Source: Janibacter massiliensis
GTDB lineage: Bacteria; Actinomycetota; Actinomycetes; Actinomycetales; Dermatophilaceae
Direction: 5' to 3'
NCBI RefSeq assembly: GCF_900289115.1
Contig: NZ_LT985196.1
Span: 630,706-694,705, forward strand
DNA length: 64,000 nucleotides
A program made the position numbers and the translations under genes. Below the pieces are notes generated by a model. The model was not told the DNA's origin. It ran no database searches and saw nothing but the letters and a program-made list of their open reading frames with translations. Positions 25,834 to 35,662 of this stretch are shown one piece after another. The number at the start of each line of letters is the position of its first letter. Within the stretch, counting starts at the first letter, position 1.

Positions 25834-25854
25834 CTTAATCACCTTTTGAGTAAG
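25834..25854. promoter_or_regulatory. Probable MarR operator
   Basis: An imperfect inverted repeat CTTAATCA-N5-TGAGTAAG (8-5-8 with one mismatch) lies between the divergent MarR and MMPL genes in an AT-rich island. Size and place fit a MarR dimer site, so the regulator probably represses both genes. Confidence 0.45.
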
Positions 25855-25884
25855 AAAATGAGCGAATACGAGGAGTCTACGACC

Positions 25885-27927
25885 GTGCCCGCACCCTTGG
25901 CTCGCCTCATCACCGCCGCCCGCACGGGGTGGCTCGTCGCCCTCGTCGGCCTCCTGCTCGGGGTCGGCCTCATCGCCGGCCTGGGCGAGGCCGAGCACAC
26001 GACCACCCCGGTCGAGCAGCTCGCCGCAGGGTCCGACTCGGCGCAGGCCGCTCAGCTGCGCGACCGCCTGCCCGACAAGGACTCCTCCACCGCGATCGTC
26101 CTGTTCACCACCGAGGACGGCTCACGCCTCGACCGAGCCACCCTCGGTGGGCTCGCCAAGGCCGTCACCCCGTACCTGCCGGAGGGCGCCACGCGCGGCG
26201 CCCCGGCCGTCATCCCCAGCGAGGACGGCCAGGCGGCCATCGGCATCGTCCCGATCGACACCGCGGACGCGTCGGAGACGAAGGAGAAGGTCGAGGCCCT
26301 CCGCGCCGACCTCGCCACGAGCACCCCCGACGGCATCCGCGCCGAGGTCACCGGCCCCGCCGGTATCCAGACCGACCTCGCCAAGGTCTTCGACGGGGCG
26401 AACACCCGTCTGCTCCTGGCGACCGCCCTCGTCGTCGCGTTCCTGCTCATCGTCACCTACCGCAGCCCGGTGCTCTGGGTCATCCCCCTGCTCGTCATCG
26501 GCGTCGCCGACCGGCTCGCCACCGTCCTGGCCACCCACACCCTCGACGCCACCGGCATCCCCTGGGACGAGTCGACGACCGGCATCCTCTCCGTCCTCGT
26601 CTTCGGCGCCGGCACGGACTACGCCCTCCTGCTCATCTCCCGCTACCGCGACGAGCTGCGCCACGCCCCCGAGACCGGTGACGGCCGCCGCGCCGCCCTC
26701 GCCACGGCCACCCGCGCCACCGCGCACGCCGTCGTCGCGAGCGCCACGACCGTCGTCGTCGGCGTCCTCACCCTCTTGCTGTCGGTCTTCCCCACGACCC
26801 GCGGGCTCGGGCTCGCGTGCGCCGTCGGCATCGTCGTCGCGGCCGTGTTCGCCCTGATCGTCCTGCCGGCCGTGCTCTCCCTGTTCGGCCGGTGGATCTT
26901 CTGGCCCCGTGTCCCCCACGACGGCGAGCCGGGAGCCGACACCCGACGATCGCTGTGGCACCGCGTCGGCACCGCCGTCCGCGGCCGCCCCGGCGCCTTC
27001 GCCGCCGCGACGACGCTCCTGCTGGTCCTCCTCGCCGCCGGCCTCGGCTGGTCGAAGCTCGGCCTGCCCCGCAGCGAGCAGTTCCTCGCCCGCCCCGAGG
27101 CCCTCGTCGCCGCCGACCGGCTCGCCGAGCACTTCCCCGCCGGCGCCTCCGACCCCGCCTCGATCGTCACGACCGCCGACGCGCGCGAGGTGACCGCCGC
27201 GGTCAAGGACGTCGACGGCGTCGCGTCCGTCACCCCCGTGGCCACCGGCGGCGGCGTGACCGAGCTCCAGGTCGTCCTCGACGCCGACCCGGCGTCCCCG
27301 GCTGCGGCCGAGACGGTCACCCGGCTGCGGGAGACCCTCACCGACCACCCGGGCAGCCACGTCGGGGGGAGCACCGCGGAGGACCTCGACACCGGCGACG
27401 GCACGCAGCGCGACCGGCTCGTCGTCCTCCCCCTGATCCTCGCCCTCGTCCTCGGGGCGCTCGTCCTGCTCCTGCGCTCCCTCGCCGCCCCGCTGATCCT
27501 CGTGGCCACCGTCGTCGCGACGTACCTCGCCGCCCTCGGCGTGAGCTGGTGGATCTTCGCCCACGTCTTCGGGTTCTCGGGGATCGTCGACAGCGTCCCG
27601 CTGCTCGCGTTCCTCTTCCTCGTCGCGCTGGGCGTCGACTACAACATCTTCCTCGTCACCCGGGCGCTCGAGGAGTCCCGCAGCCACGGCCACCGCGAGG
27701 GCATGCTCCGCGCCCTGTCCGCGACCGGCGGGGTGATCACGAGCGCGGGCATCCTGCTCGCCGCCGTGTTCGCCGTCCTCGGTGTCCTGCCCCTGGTCGT
27801 CCTCGCTCAGCTCGGCACCGTCATCTGCGTCGGTGTCCTCCTCGACACCCTGCTCGTGCGCACCGTCCTCGTCCCCGCCATCGCATGGCTCATGGGCGAA
27901 CGCTTCTGGTGGCCCCGCAAGGTCTGA
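25885..27927 (+). CDS. MMPL family RND-type transporter
   Basis: About 680 residues with two repeats of the MMPL/RND fold: a first span LVALVGLLLGVGLIAG, a large periplasmic-type loop, then five to six helices with GTDYALLLISRYRDEL, repeated as GVDYNIFLVTRALEE in the second half. These two motifs mark the proton-relay helices of MMPL proteins such as lipid or drug exporters. A start at GTG 25885 is favoured because GAGGAG lies 9 nt upstream; ATG 25858 in the same frame is an alternative. Divergent MarR control is likely. Substrate unknown. Confidence 0.85.
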   Translation: MPAPLARLITAARTGWLVALVGLLLGVGLIAGLGEAEHTTTPVEQLAAGSDSAQAAQLRDRLPDKDSSTAIVLFTTEDGSRLDRATLGGLAKAVTPYLPEGATRGAPAVIPSEDGQAAIGIVPIDTADASETKEKVEALRADLATSTPDGIRAEVTGPAGIQTDLAKVFDGANTRLLLATALVVAFLLIVTYRSPVLWVIPLLVIGVADRLATVLATHTLDATGIPWDESTTGILSVLVFGAGTDYALLLISRYRDELRHAPETGDGRRAALATATRATAHAVVASATTVVVGVLTLLLSVFPTTRGLGLACAVGIVVAAVFALIVLPAVLSLFGRWIFWPRVPHDGEPGADTRRSLWHRVGTAVRGRPGAFAAATTLLLVLLAAGLGWSKLGLPRSEQFLARPEALVAADRLAEHFPAGASDPASIVTTADAREVTAAVKDVDGVASVTPVATGGGVTELQVVLDADPASPAAAETVTRLRETLTDHPGSHVGGSTAEDLDTGDGTQRDRLVVLPLILALVLGALVLLLRSLAAPLILVATVVATYLAALGVSWWIFAHVFGFSGIVDSVPLLAFLFLVALGVDYNIFLVTRALEESRSHGHREGMLRALSATGGVITSAGILLAAVFAVLGVLPLVVLAQLGTVICVGVLLDTLLVRTVLVPAIAWLMGERFWWPRKV

Positions 27928-28038
27928 CCGTTCACCCCGGCGACCGGCGGGCCATCTCGTTCCCAGAGTCCGTCCACCCCCCTTCGGTATCGTTCCCGGC
28001 GCACGTGTCCGATCACGAGACCGCGAGGGAGGATCAGC

Positions 28039-28887
28039 ATGGGCATGTTCGACAAGTTCGAGGGCCGCCTCGAGCGTGCCGTCAACGGCGCGTTCGCCAA
28101 GGCGTTCCGCTCCGGCGTCGAGCCGGTGGAGATCGCCTCTGCGGTCCGCCGCGCGATGGACGACCGGGCCGCCCGGCTGGGCCGCGGCCGCACGATCGTC
28201 CCCAACTACTTCTCCGTCGAGCTGTCCCCGACCGACTACGACAAGCTCGTCGGGTACGAGGACGACATCGAGCGCGAGGTCGCCGCCTCCGCCCAGGAGC
28301 ACGCCGAGACGCAGGCCTACCAGATCCCCGGGCCGCTGCGGATCGACCTCACGTGCGAGGAGGAGCTCGAGACCGGCGTGTTCCGGGTGCGCCCCTCGAC
28401 GGACAAGAACCCGCCGGCCCGCCACCACGCCGACGTCGAGGACGAGCCCGGCAACGACGACGCCTTCGCGGGCATCTGGGACGAGCAACCCGAGGCCTCC
28501 GCGGACGATCCCAACGACCCGTACGCCGAGGACCACGGCGAGCGCTACGAGGACGACGCGTACGACGAGCCGGCACCGATCATGTCCGCCAAGGACCGCC
28601 CGTGGCTCGAGATCGACGGCGACCGCTACCCCCTGCTCGGCCCGACCGTCGTCCTCGGGCGCGACGAGAGCGCCGACATCATCCTCGACGACGGCTCCAT
28701 CTCCCGCCGGCACTGCGAGATCCGCACGACGACCGACGGCCCCCGCTCCGTGTTCACCCTCCGCGACCTCGGCTCGACCAACGGGACCTTCGTCAACGGC
28801 GACCGGATCCCCTCCCAGCACGTCCACGACGGCGACACCATCACCATCGGCAAGACGCGGATGACCTTCCGCGCCGGCCGCCGGTGA
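28039..28887 (+). CDS. fhaA: FhaA: DUF3662 plus FHA domain protein
   Basis: A 282-residue protein. The N-terminal DUF3662 domain (MGMFDKFEGRLERAVNGAFAK) is followed by an acidic low-complexity linker and a C-terminal FHA domain with GRDESADIILDDGSISRRHC and LGSTNGTFVNG, which binds phosphothreonine. In mycobacteria FhaA binds phosphorylated MviN and PknB-linked targets and regulates peptidoglycan synthesis. It is the first gene of the fhaA-fhaB-pstP-rodA-pbpA-pknB cluster. Confidence 0.95.
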   Translation: MGMFDKFEGRLERAVNGAFAKAFRSGVEPVEIASAVRRAMDDRAARLGRGRTIVPNYFSVELSPTDYDKLVGYEDDIEREVAASAQEHAETQAYQIPGPLRIDLTCEEELETGVFRVRPSTDKNPPARHHADVEDEPGNDDAFAGIWDEQPEASADDPNDPYAEDHGERYEDDAYDEPAPIMSAKDRPWLEIDGDRYPLLGPTVVLGRDESADIILDDGSISRRHCEIRTTTDGPRSVFTLRDLGSTNGTFVNGDRIPSQHVHDGDTITIGKTRMTFRAGRR

Positions 28888-28917
28888 GTCGCCCCCCGAA
28901 GAGGGCGAGGACCCCCC

Positions 28918-29403
28918 ATGAGTGAACTCACCCTGCTCGTCATGCGGCTGGCGCTGCTCGCCCTGCTGTGGTTCTTCGTCTTCTCCCTCGCGACGATCCT
29001 GCGCGGCGACCTGTACGGCACCCGCGTCGTCGCCCGCACCGCCAAGGACCGCGGCGACGCGAAGGTCAAGCCCGCCAAGCGCCGCCTGCCGCGACCCGTG
29101 CGCACCCAGAACGAGTCCGCCGCGCTCGTCGTCACCGCTGGCGGCCTCGCGGGCACCTCCCTGCGCCTGAAGCCCGGCGGCACCCTCATCGGCCGCAACC
29201 CCGAGTGCGCGCTCGTCCTCGACGACGACTACGCCTCCGGCCGCCACTGCCGCGTCTTCCACGACGGCTCGGGCTGGGTCGTCGAGGACCTCGGATCGAC
29301 GAACGGCACCTTCGTCGGCAACCGCCCGATCACCGAGCCGACGCCGATCTCGCCCGGGGGGTCGATCCGCATCGGCCGCACCGTCATCGAGCTGCGCAGG
29401 TGA
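28918..29403 (+). CDS. fhaB: FhaB (FipA): FHA domain protein with membrane anchor
   Basis: A 161-residue protein. Residues 8-28 form a transmembrane span, a basic segment follows, and the FHA domain at about 85-160 contains GRNPECALVLDDDYASGRHC and DLGSTNGTF. In mycobacteria FhaB (FipA) binds phosphorylated FtsZ/FtsQ-type partners and links PknA/PknB signalling to division. Its stop overlaps the start of the phosphatase gene (GTGA), showing translational coupling. Confidence 0.94.
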   Translation: MSELTLLVMRLALLALLWFFVFSLATILRGDLYGTRVVARTAKDRGDAKVKPAKRRLPRPVRTQNESAALVVTAGGLAGTSLRLKPGGTLIGRNPECALVLDDDYASGRHCRVFHDGSGWVVEDLGSTNGTFVGNRPITEPTPISPGGSIRIGRTVIELRR

Positions 29404-30731
29404 CCGTGCCGACGACCTTCCGCTACGCCGCACGGTCAGACGTCGGTCTCGTCCGCTCCGACAACCAGGACTCCGGATACGCCGGCCCCCACCTGCTCGT
29501 CGTCGCCGACGGGATGGGCGGCCACGCCGGCGGTGACCTCGCGAGCTCGACCGCGATCGCCGCAATGGCGGCCATCGACGGTGACTCCCTCACCAGCGGC
29601 GAGGCGAGCGACGCCCTCGACCGCGTCATCCACGAGGCCAACGCGCGGATCGGGCGGATCGTCGACGGCGAGCCCGAGCTGCTCGGCATGGGCACGACCG
29701 TCACCGCCCTGCTGCGAGCGCGCAACAAGCTCGTCCTCGCCCACATCGGCGACTCGCGCGCCTACCTCCTGCGCGAGGGACGCTTCGAGCAGATCACGAA
29801 GGACCACTCCCTCGTCCAGACCCTCGTCGACGAGGGCCGGATCACCGAGGACGAGGCCTCGACCCACCCGCAGCGCTCGGTCGTCACCCGCGTCCTCACC
29901 GGCCAGCCGGGCGACGAGCCCGACCTCGGCATTCGCGAGGCCCGCCGCGGCGACCGGTACATGCTCTGCTCCGACGGCCTGTGCGGCTTCGTCGCGCACG
30001 ACACGATCGAGGAGGTCCTGAGCGGGACGGACGACCCCGGTCAGGCCGCCGACCGCCTCGTCGCCCTCGCCCTGCGCGCCGGCGCCCCGGACAACGTGAC
30101 CGTCGTCGTCGCCGACGTCGTCGACCCCGCCCAGGGCCCCTCCACCCAGCCCCAGGTCGTCGGCGCCGCGAGCCTGCGCCGCAGCGGCACCCAGCAGTCC
30201 GCCGCCCCCACCCCTGCGCAGAAGGCCGCCGCGCTCCGGCCCGTCCCGCTCGAGGAGGACGCCGACGTCGAGGAGCACTCCTCCCGCGGCCGCCTCCTCA
30301 CGACGCTCGCCGCGGTCCTCACGGTCCTGCTCCTCGCTGCGGGCGCGACATGGGCCGCCTACTCCTGGACCCAGGACCAGTACTACCTCGGCGAGCAGGA
30401 CGGGGTCGTCACCGTCTACCGCGGCGTCTCGATGGACCTGGGGCCCGTCAGCCTGTCCGACCCGATCGAGCAGACCGACGTGCGCCTCGCCGACCTGCCC
30501 GAGTTCGACCGTGAGGGCATCAGGGACACCGTGAAGGTCGTCGATCTCGAGCAGGCCCGCACCCGCGTCGAGCAGCTCGAGCGGACCGCGGCCGAGTGCC
30601 GGCAGGCCCGCGCCGACGGCGACGAGTGCGGCGTCGAGGGCCCCACGTCGACGTCGACCTCCACGACGTCCGGCACGAAGACGTCGGGTACCAAGACCTC
30701 CGGCGCCGAGCCCTTGGGGGGCAGCCGATGA
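29400..30731 (+). CDS. pstP: PstP: PP2C-type Ser/Thr protein phosphatase
   Basis: A 443-residue phosphatase. The N-terminal 240 residues carry PP2C motifs: RSDNQDSGY, VVADGMGGHAGGD, GMGTTVTALL, HIGDSRAYL, KDHSLVQ and CSDGLCGF, providing the metal-binding aspartates. A linker and one transmembrane span (about 298-322) lead to an extracellular domain ending in a Thr/Ser-rich tail. It reverses PknB phosphorylation. GTG start overlaps the FhaB stop. In the standard cluster it precedes rodA, as here. Confidence 0.95.
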   Translation: MTVPTTFRYAARSDVGLVRSDNQDSGYAGPHLLVVADGMGGHAGGDLASSTAIAAMAAIDGDSLTSGEASDALDRVIHEANARIGRIVDGEPELLGMGTTVTALLRARNKLVLAHIGDSRAYLLREGRFEQITKDHSLVQTLVDEGRITEDEASTHPQRSVVTRVLTGQPGDEPDLGIREARRGDRYMLCSDGLCGFVAHDTIEEVLSGTDDPGQAADRLVALALRAGAPDNVTVVVADVVDPAQGPSTQPQVVGAASLRRSGTQQSAAPTPAQKAAALRPVPLEEDADVEEHSSRGRLLTTLAAVLTVLLLAAGATWAAYSWTQDQYYLGEQDGVVTVYRGVSMDLGPVSLSDPIEQTDVRLADLPEFDREGIRDTVKVVDLEQARTRVEQLERTAAECRQARADGDECGVEGPTSTSTSTTSGTKTSGTKTSGAEPLGGSR

Positions 30732-32119
30732 CCGCCGTCACCTCCGTCGTCCCCAAGCGCGGGCGGACGGCCGAGCTCGTCCTCCTCCTCGTCGCCGTCG
30801 GGATCGTCGTCCTCGCGTACGTCAACGTCGAGCTCGCCACCCACGGCAGCGTCCCGGCGGACCTGCTCACCCACGGCGGCATCCTCCTGGCGATCGCCCT
30901 CGCCTTCCACCTCGTGCTGCGCTGGAAGGCCTCCTACGCCGACCCGCTCATCCTCCCGATCGTCACCCTCCTCAACGGGCTCGGCGTCGTCATGATCCAC
31001 CGGCTCGACATCGCCGCCGGGCGCGAGGTCATCAGCGGGCTGGCGCTCAAGCAGCTGTGGTTCTCCGCGCTCGGGGTCGCCATCGCCATCGGCGTCCTCG
31101 TCCTCCTGCGCGACCACCGCCTGCTGCGCCGGTACACGTACACCGCCGGGCTGGCCGCCATCGGCCTGCTCCTGCTCCCGCTGCTGCCGGTCATCGGCCG
31201 GGAGATCAACGGCTCGCGCATCTGGATCGGCATCGGGCCGTTCACCTTCCAGCCCGCCGAGCTGACGAAGATCGTCCTGGCGATCTTCTTCGCCGGCTAC
31301 CTCGTCCAGACCCGTGACGTCCTGTCCATCGCCGGCCGGAAGGTCCTCGGGATCACCTTCCCCCGCGGCCGCGACCTCGGGCCGATCCTCGTCGCCTGGG
31401 TGATGTCGGTCGGCGTCCTCGTCCTCCAGACCGACCTGGGCACCTCGCTGCTCCTCTTCGGCCTGTTCGTCGCGATGCTCTACATCGCCACCGAGCGGGT
31501 GAGCTGGATCGTCCTCGGGCTCACCCTCGCCGCGGGCGGGGCGTACGTCGCCTACCAGCTCTTCGGCCACCTCCAGCAGCGCGTCGCCCTCTGGCTCGAC
31601 CCCTTCGACCCGGGTCAGTCCGACCAGGTCGCCAAGGGCCTCATGGGCATGGCCGCGGGCGGGATGATGGGCACCGGGCTGGGCCGCGGTCGCCCGGACA
31701 TCAACTACCTGCCGTTCTCGGACATGATCTTCCCCGCCCTCGGGGAGGAGCTCGGGCTCGTCGGCCTCTTCGCGATCCTCTGCCTGTACGCCCTGCTCGT
31801 CGAGCGCGGCATGCGCACGGCGATCGGGCTGCGCGACGGCTTCGGCAAGCTCCTCGCGGCGGGTCTGGCGTTCATCGTCGCGCTGCAGGTCTTCGTCACC
31901 GTCGGCGGCGTCACCCGGGTCATCCCGATGACCGGCCTCACCCTCCCGTTCATGGCCTACGGCGGGTCCTCGCTCCTGACGAACTGGACGCTCGCGGCGA
32001 TCATGCTCCGCATCTCCGACCATGCGCGCCGGCCGCTGCCGCAGGTCGACGAGGACACCCCGACTCCTGGATCGATCCCGGCCGTGCGCTCCGACCACCC
32101 GACGGAGGTCGTCTCGTGA
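30728..32119 (+). CDS. rodA: RodA-type SEDS peptidoglycan glycosyltransferase (FtsW/RodA/SpoVE)
   Basis: A 463-residue polytopic membrane protein of about ten spans. Family motifs are GSRIWIGIGPFTFQPAELTK, LQTDLGTSLLL, LDPFDPGQSDQVAKGLMGMAAGGMMGTGLGRG, and FPALGEELGLVG. SEDS proteins polymerise lipid II glycans and work with a class B PBP; the next gene encodes that PBP. ATG 30728 overlaps the pstP stop by 4 nt (ATGA) and the end overlaps pbpA, giving one contiguous operon. Confidence 0.94.
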   Translation: MTAVTSVVPKRGRTAELVLLLVAVGIVVLAYVNVELATHGSVPADLLTHGGILLAIALAFHLVLRWKASYADPLILPIVTLLNGLGVVMIHRLDIAAGREVISGLALKQLWFSALGVAIAIGVLVLLRDHRLLRRYTYTAGLAAIGLLLLPLLPVIGREINGSRIWIGIGPFTFQPAELTKIVLAIFFAGYLVQTRDVLSIAGRKVLGITFPRGRDLGPILVAWVMSVGVLVLQTDLGTSLLLFGLFVAMLYIATERVSWIVLGLTLAAGGAYVAYQLFGHLQQRVALWLDPFDPGQSDQVAKGLMGMAAGGMMGTGLGRGRPDINYLPFSDMIFPALGEELGLVGLFAILCLYALLVERGMRTAIGLRDGFGKLLAAGLAFIVALQVFVTVGGVTRVIPMTGLTLPFMAYGGSSLLTNWTLAAIMLRISDHARRPLPQVDEDTPTPGSIPAVRSDHPTEVVS

Positions 32120-33564
32120 ACCCCCCGATCCGGCACGTCGCCATCGTCGCCTCGCTCCTGTTCGCCCTGCTGCTCGGGGCGACGTCGTGGACCTCGGCGA
32201 TCGACGCCCGCGCGATCAACGAGAAGCCGAACAACCGGCGGACGATCCTCGCCTCGTACAACAAGGAGCGCGGGAAGATCCTCGTCGGCGGCAAGGTCGT
32301 CGTCCGGTCGGTGCCCACCAAGGACGAGATCAGGTGGAAGCGGGTGTACACCGAGCCCGAGCTCTACGCGACCGTCACCGGGTACAACTCCTTCGTCTAC
32401 GGCAACGGGGCGGGCCTGGAGAGCGCGGCGGACCCGCTGCTGTCCGGGAAGGCCGACCAGCTCTTCTACGGGCGGGTCACCGATGCCCTCACGGGGAAGC
32501 GGAACCGGGGCGCGAGCCTGTCGCTGACGATCCGCCCGAAGATGCAGCAGGCCGCCCGCGAGGGCCTGGGCAACCAGAAGGGCGCGGTCGTCGCGCTGGA
32601 CCCGAAGACCGGCGCCATCCTCGCGATGTACTCGAACCCGACGTACGACCCGAACACGCTGTCCACGCACGACCTGAGCAGCGCGCAGGACGCGTGGGAG
32701 CGGCTGACGACCGACGCGGACCAGCCGATGCTCAACCGGGCGATCTCCCGGACGTACCCGCCGGGCTCGACGTTCAAGGTCGTCACGAGCGCCGCCGCCC
32801 TCGAGGGCGGGACGTACTCGAAGGACTCCCAGATCCCCGGGCCGGCCGTCCTCAAGCTCCCGCAGACGACCTCGACGATCGCCAACAGCCACCCCGGCCC
32901 GTGCGGCCCGTCGGGGACGGTCTCCCTCCTGGCGGCGCTGGAGCAGTCGTGCAACACCGCGTACGGCTGGCTCGGGATGAAGATCGGCGCCGACGGCCTG
33001 CGCGACACCGCGGGCGCGTTCGGCTTCGGCCAGGAGATGTCGATCCCGATGGCCGTCGCCCCGTCGAGGTTCCCCGACGAGGTCGACCCGCCCGGGCTGG
33101 CCAAGAGCGCGATCGGGCAGCAGGACGTCGCTGCCACGCCGCTGGAGATGGCGATGGTCGCCGCCGCCGTCGGCAACAAGGGCACGGTGATGAAGCCCTA
33201 CCTCGTCCGCTCGGTGCGCGGGTCGGACCTGTCGGTCATCGACGAGACGAAGCCGGACGAGCTCGGCCGCGCGATGGACGAGGGGGCCGCGAGCCAGCTC
33301 GGCGAGATGATGACCGCCGTCGTCCGCTCCGGCACGGGCGGGCCGGCGGGCATCCCGGGCGTGAGCGTCGCGGGGAAGACGGGCACCGCCCAGCACGCCC
33401 CCGGCAAGCCGCCGCACGCGTGGTTCATCGGCTACGCGCCGGCGGAGGACCCGAAGGTCGCGGTCGCCGTCGTCGTCGAGTCCGGCGGCAACGCCGGCAG
33501 CGAGGCGTACGGCGGCACGGTGGCCGGTCCCATCAGCAAGAAGGTCATGGAGGCCGCACTGTGA
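32116..33564 (+). CDS. pbpA: PbpA: class B penicillin-binding protein transpeptidase
   Basis: A 482-residue transpeptidase with an N-terminal membrane anchor (residues 8-25). Active-site motifs are S218-T-F-K221 (PPGSTFKVV), S278-C-N280 and K421-T-G-T (GKTGTAQ). It crosslinks peptidoglycan and is the usual partner of RodA encoded immediately upstream. GTG start overlaps the rodA stop (GTGA). In mycobacteria PbpA is phosphorylated by PknB. Confidence 0.95.
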   Translation: MNPPIRHVAIVASLLFALLLGATSWTSAIDARAINEKPNNRRTILASYNKERGKILVGGKVVVRSVPTKDEIRWKRVYTEPELYATVTGYNSFVYGNGAGLESAADPLLSGKADQLFYGRVTDALTGKRNRGASLSLTIRPKMQQAAREGLGNQKGAVVALDPKTGAILAMYSNPTYDPNTLSTHDLSSAQDAWERLTTDADQPMLNRAISRTYPPGSTFKVVTSAAALEGGTYSKDSQIPGPAVLKLPQTTSTIANSHPGPCGPSGTVSLLAALEQSCNTAYGWLGMKIGADGLRDTAGAFGFGQEMSIPMAVAPSRFPDEVDPPGLAKSAIGQQDVAATPLEMAMVAAAVGNKGTVMKPYLVRSVRGSDLSVIDETKPDELGRAMDEGAASQLGEMMTAVVRSGTGGPAGIPGVSVAGKTGTAQHAPGKPPHAWFIGYAPAEDPKVAVAVVVESGGNAGSEAYGGTVAGPISKKVMEAAL

Positions 33565-33637
33565 ACGCGCCTCGGACAGCGGCAGCCACCGGGGCCACGA
33601 CGTGCGAGCATGCGACGAGGACGAAGGAGAGGGCATC

Positions 33638-35662
33638 GTGAGGACACCCCGTCTTCTCGGCGGCCGGTACGAGGTGGGGGACCTCATCGGCCGCGGCGGC
33701 ATGGCCGAGGTGCACCGCGCCTACGACACCCGGCTCGGCCGGGACGTGGCCGTCAAGATCCTCCGGAGCGACCACGCCCGGGACGCCTCGTTCCTCCACC
33801 GCTTCCGCCGCGAGGCGCAGTCCGTCGCCGGCCTCAACCACCCCTCGATCGTCGCCGTCTACGACTCGGGCGAGGACTCGATGACCGAGCCCGGCGGCGG
33901 CCGGGTCGACATCCCCTACATCGTCATGGAGTACGTCCGGGGCCGGACCCTGCGCGAGGTCCTCAACGAGTCCGGGTCGCTCGACGTCGAGGACGCGTGC
34001 GTCGTCGTCGAGTCGGTGCTCGACGCGCTCGCCTACAGCCACGAGCGGGGCATCGTCCACCGGGACATCAAGCCCGGGAACGTCATGATCGCCGAGGACG
34101 GCGCCGTGAAGGTGATGGACTTCGGGATCGCGCGCGCGGTCGCCGACGCCCAGGCGACGATGACCCAGACCCAGGCCGTCGTCGGCACCGCGCAGTACAT
34201 CTCCCCCGAGCAGGCCGAGGGCCAGACCGTCGACCACCGCTCGGACGTCTACTCCGCCGGCTGCCTGCTCTTCGAGCTGCTCACCGGGCGGACGCCGTTC
34301 GTCGGCGAGCCGATCTCCCTGACCTACCAGCACGTCCGCAAGCCGCCGCCGGTGCCGAGCACGCTCGCGAGCGAGCTCCCCACGGACATGGACGCGGTCG
34401 TCGCGCACTCCCTCGAGAAGGACCGGACGCGTCGCTACCCCGACGCCGAGACCTTCCGCGCCGACCTCGAGCGCGTCCGCACCCACCGCCCGATCAGCGC
34501 CCCCGCGCGCGCGAGCCTGGCCGCCCTCATCGGGGCGCCGGCCGTCGCGGCGGCGACCGGGGCGACCGCAGCGCCGACGGAGGTGCTCGGCGGGGCCGCG
34601 CCGACGGAGCAGCTCGTCGGCCCGCCCAACCCCGCGACGCAGCCTGTCCGCCGCGCGCCGGTCGAGGAGTGGTCGACGAGCACCTACCCCGCGGCGAAGG
34701 ACCGTCGGCGGGGCGGGGCGCTCGCGTGGGTCCTCGTCGGTCTCGCCCTCCTGGGCGCGCTGCTCCTGGGCCTGTTCGCGTACTCCCAGTGGCAGGAGAA
34801 CCGGGAGTACCGGGCGATGCTGCCGGTCCCGAACGTCGTCGGCACCGACATCGACATCGCGAAGAAGCGCCTCGACAAGGACTTCACGGTGACCGCGCGC
34901 GAGGTCGACAGCCAGAAGCCGAAGGGCCAGGTCATCAGCCAGGACCCGGCCTCGAAGGGCGAGGAGGGCATCCTCCAGCGCAACGGCCTGGTGACGCTCA
35001 CGTACTCCGGTGGGCCGGGATCGACCCAGGTGCCCGACCTGGAGGGCATGACGATCGGCGAGGCGAAGAAGGCGCTGGAGGACGCGGGGCTCAAGCTCGG
35101 CGACCGGGAGGCGGTCGACACCGCCGACCAGCCGCAGGGACGGGTCGTCTCGACCGACCCCGGCGCCCTGACGAACCAGCAGAAGGGCACGGAGGTCGAC
35201 GTCACGTACTCGTCGGGCAAGGTGCGGCTGCCGGACCTGACGGGCAAGACGGCGGACGAGGCCCGCAAGATCATCGACGACCTCGGTCTGCCCTACCCGA
35301 AGGTGACCGAGCGGACCACGGACGAGGCCGAGGCCGGAACGGTCATCGCGCAGAACCCGGCTCCCGGGGCGATCCGCAACGACCAGGTGGTCGCCATCAT
35401 CATCGCGAAGGCGCCGGACAAGACCGTCACCTCGCCCCCGCCGAGCGAGACCCCGACGCCCACGCCGAGCGAGCCGACCGACACGGGCACGCCCAAGGAC
35501 AAGGGCAAGGGCAACGGCAAGGACCCGAAGACGCCGACCGACAGCCCGACCTCGACCGAGCCGCCCCTGCCGACCGACCCGAGCCCGACGGCCGGACCCG
35601 CGCCCGCCTCGGTGGCGGTCCGGCCCGACGGCTGGAGGCTCAGCGCCACCTGGTCGTCATGA
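33638..35662 (+). CDS. pknB: PknB: PASTA-domain Ser/Thr protein kinase
   Basis: A 674-residue receptor kinase. Residues 10-280 are the kinase domain with RGGMAEVHRAYD glycine loop, K40, HRDIKPGN (catalytic D143) and DFGIA. A Thr-containing activation loop (TMTQTQAVVGTAQYISPEQ) fits autophosphorylation. One transmembrane span lies near 361-385, followed by three PASTA domains and a Thr/Pro-rich tail. PASTA domains sense muropeptides or lipid II. The start at GTG 33638 has AAGGAG upstream. No separate pknA is present between pbpA and pknB. The 3-prime end overlaps crgA by 23 bases. Confidence 0.95.
   Translation: MRTPRLLGGRYEVGDLIGRGGMAEVHRAYDTRLGRDVAVKILRSDHARDASFLHRFRREAQSVAGLNHPSIVAVYDSGEDSMTEPGGGRVDIPYIVMEYVRGRTLREVLNESGSLDVEDACVVVESVLDALAYSHERGIVHRDIKPGNVMIAEDGAVKVMDFGIARAVADAQATMTQTQAVVGTAQYISPEQAEGQTVDHRSDVYSAGCLLFELLTGRTPFVGEPISLTYQHVRKPPPVPSTLASELPTDMDAVVAHSLEKDRTRRYPDAETFRADLERVRTHRPISAPARASLAALIGAPAVAAATGATAAPTEVLGGAAPTEQLVGPPNPATQPVRRAPVEEWSTSTYPAAKDRRRGGALAWVLVGLALLGALLLGLFAYSQWQENREYRAMLPVPNVVGTDIDIAKKRLDKDFTVTAREVDSQKPKGQVISQDPASKGEEGILQRNGLVTLTYSGGPGSTQVPDLEGMTIGEAKKALEDAGLKLGDREAVDTADQPQGRVVSTDPGALTNQQKGTEVDVTYSSGKVRLPDLTGKTADEARKIIDDLGLPYPKVTERTTDEAEAGTVIAQNPAPGAIRNDQVVAIIIAKAPDKTVTSPPPSETPTPTPSEPTDTGTPKDKGKGNGKDPKTPTDSPTSTEPPLPTDPSPTAGPAPASVAVRPDGWRLSATWSS

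Noticed and set aside
26122-29565. A very long minus-strand open frame opposite the MMPL and fha genes
   Set aside because: High-GC codon bias leaves antisense frames open; its residues are Arg/Gly/Ala noise and the plus strand holds real domains.
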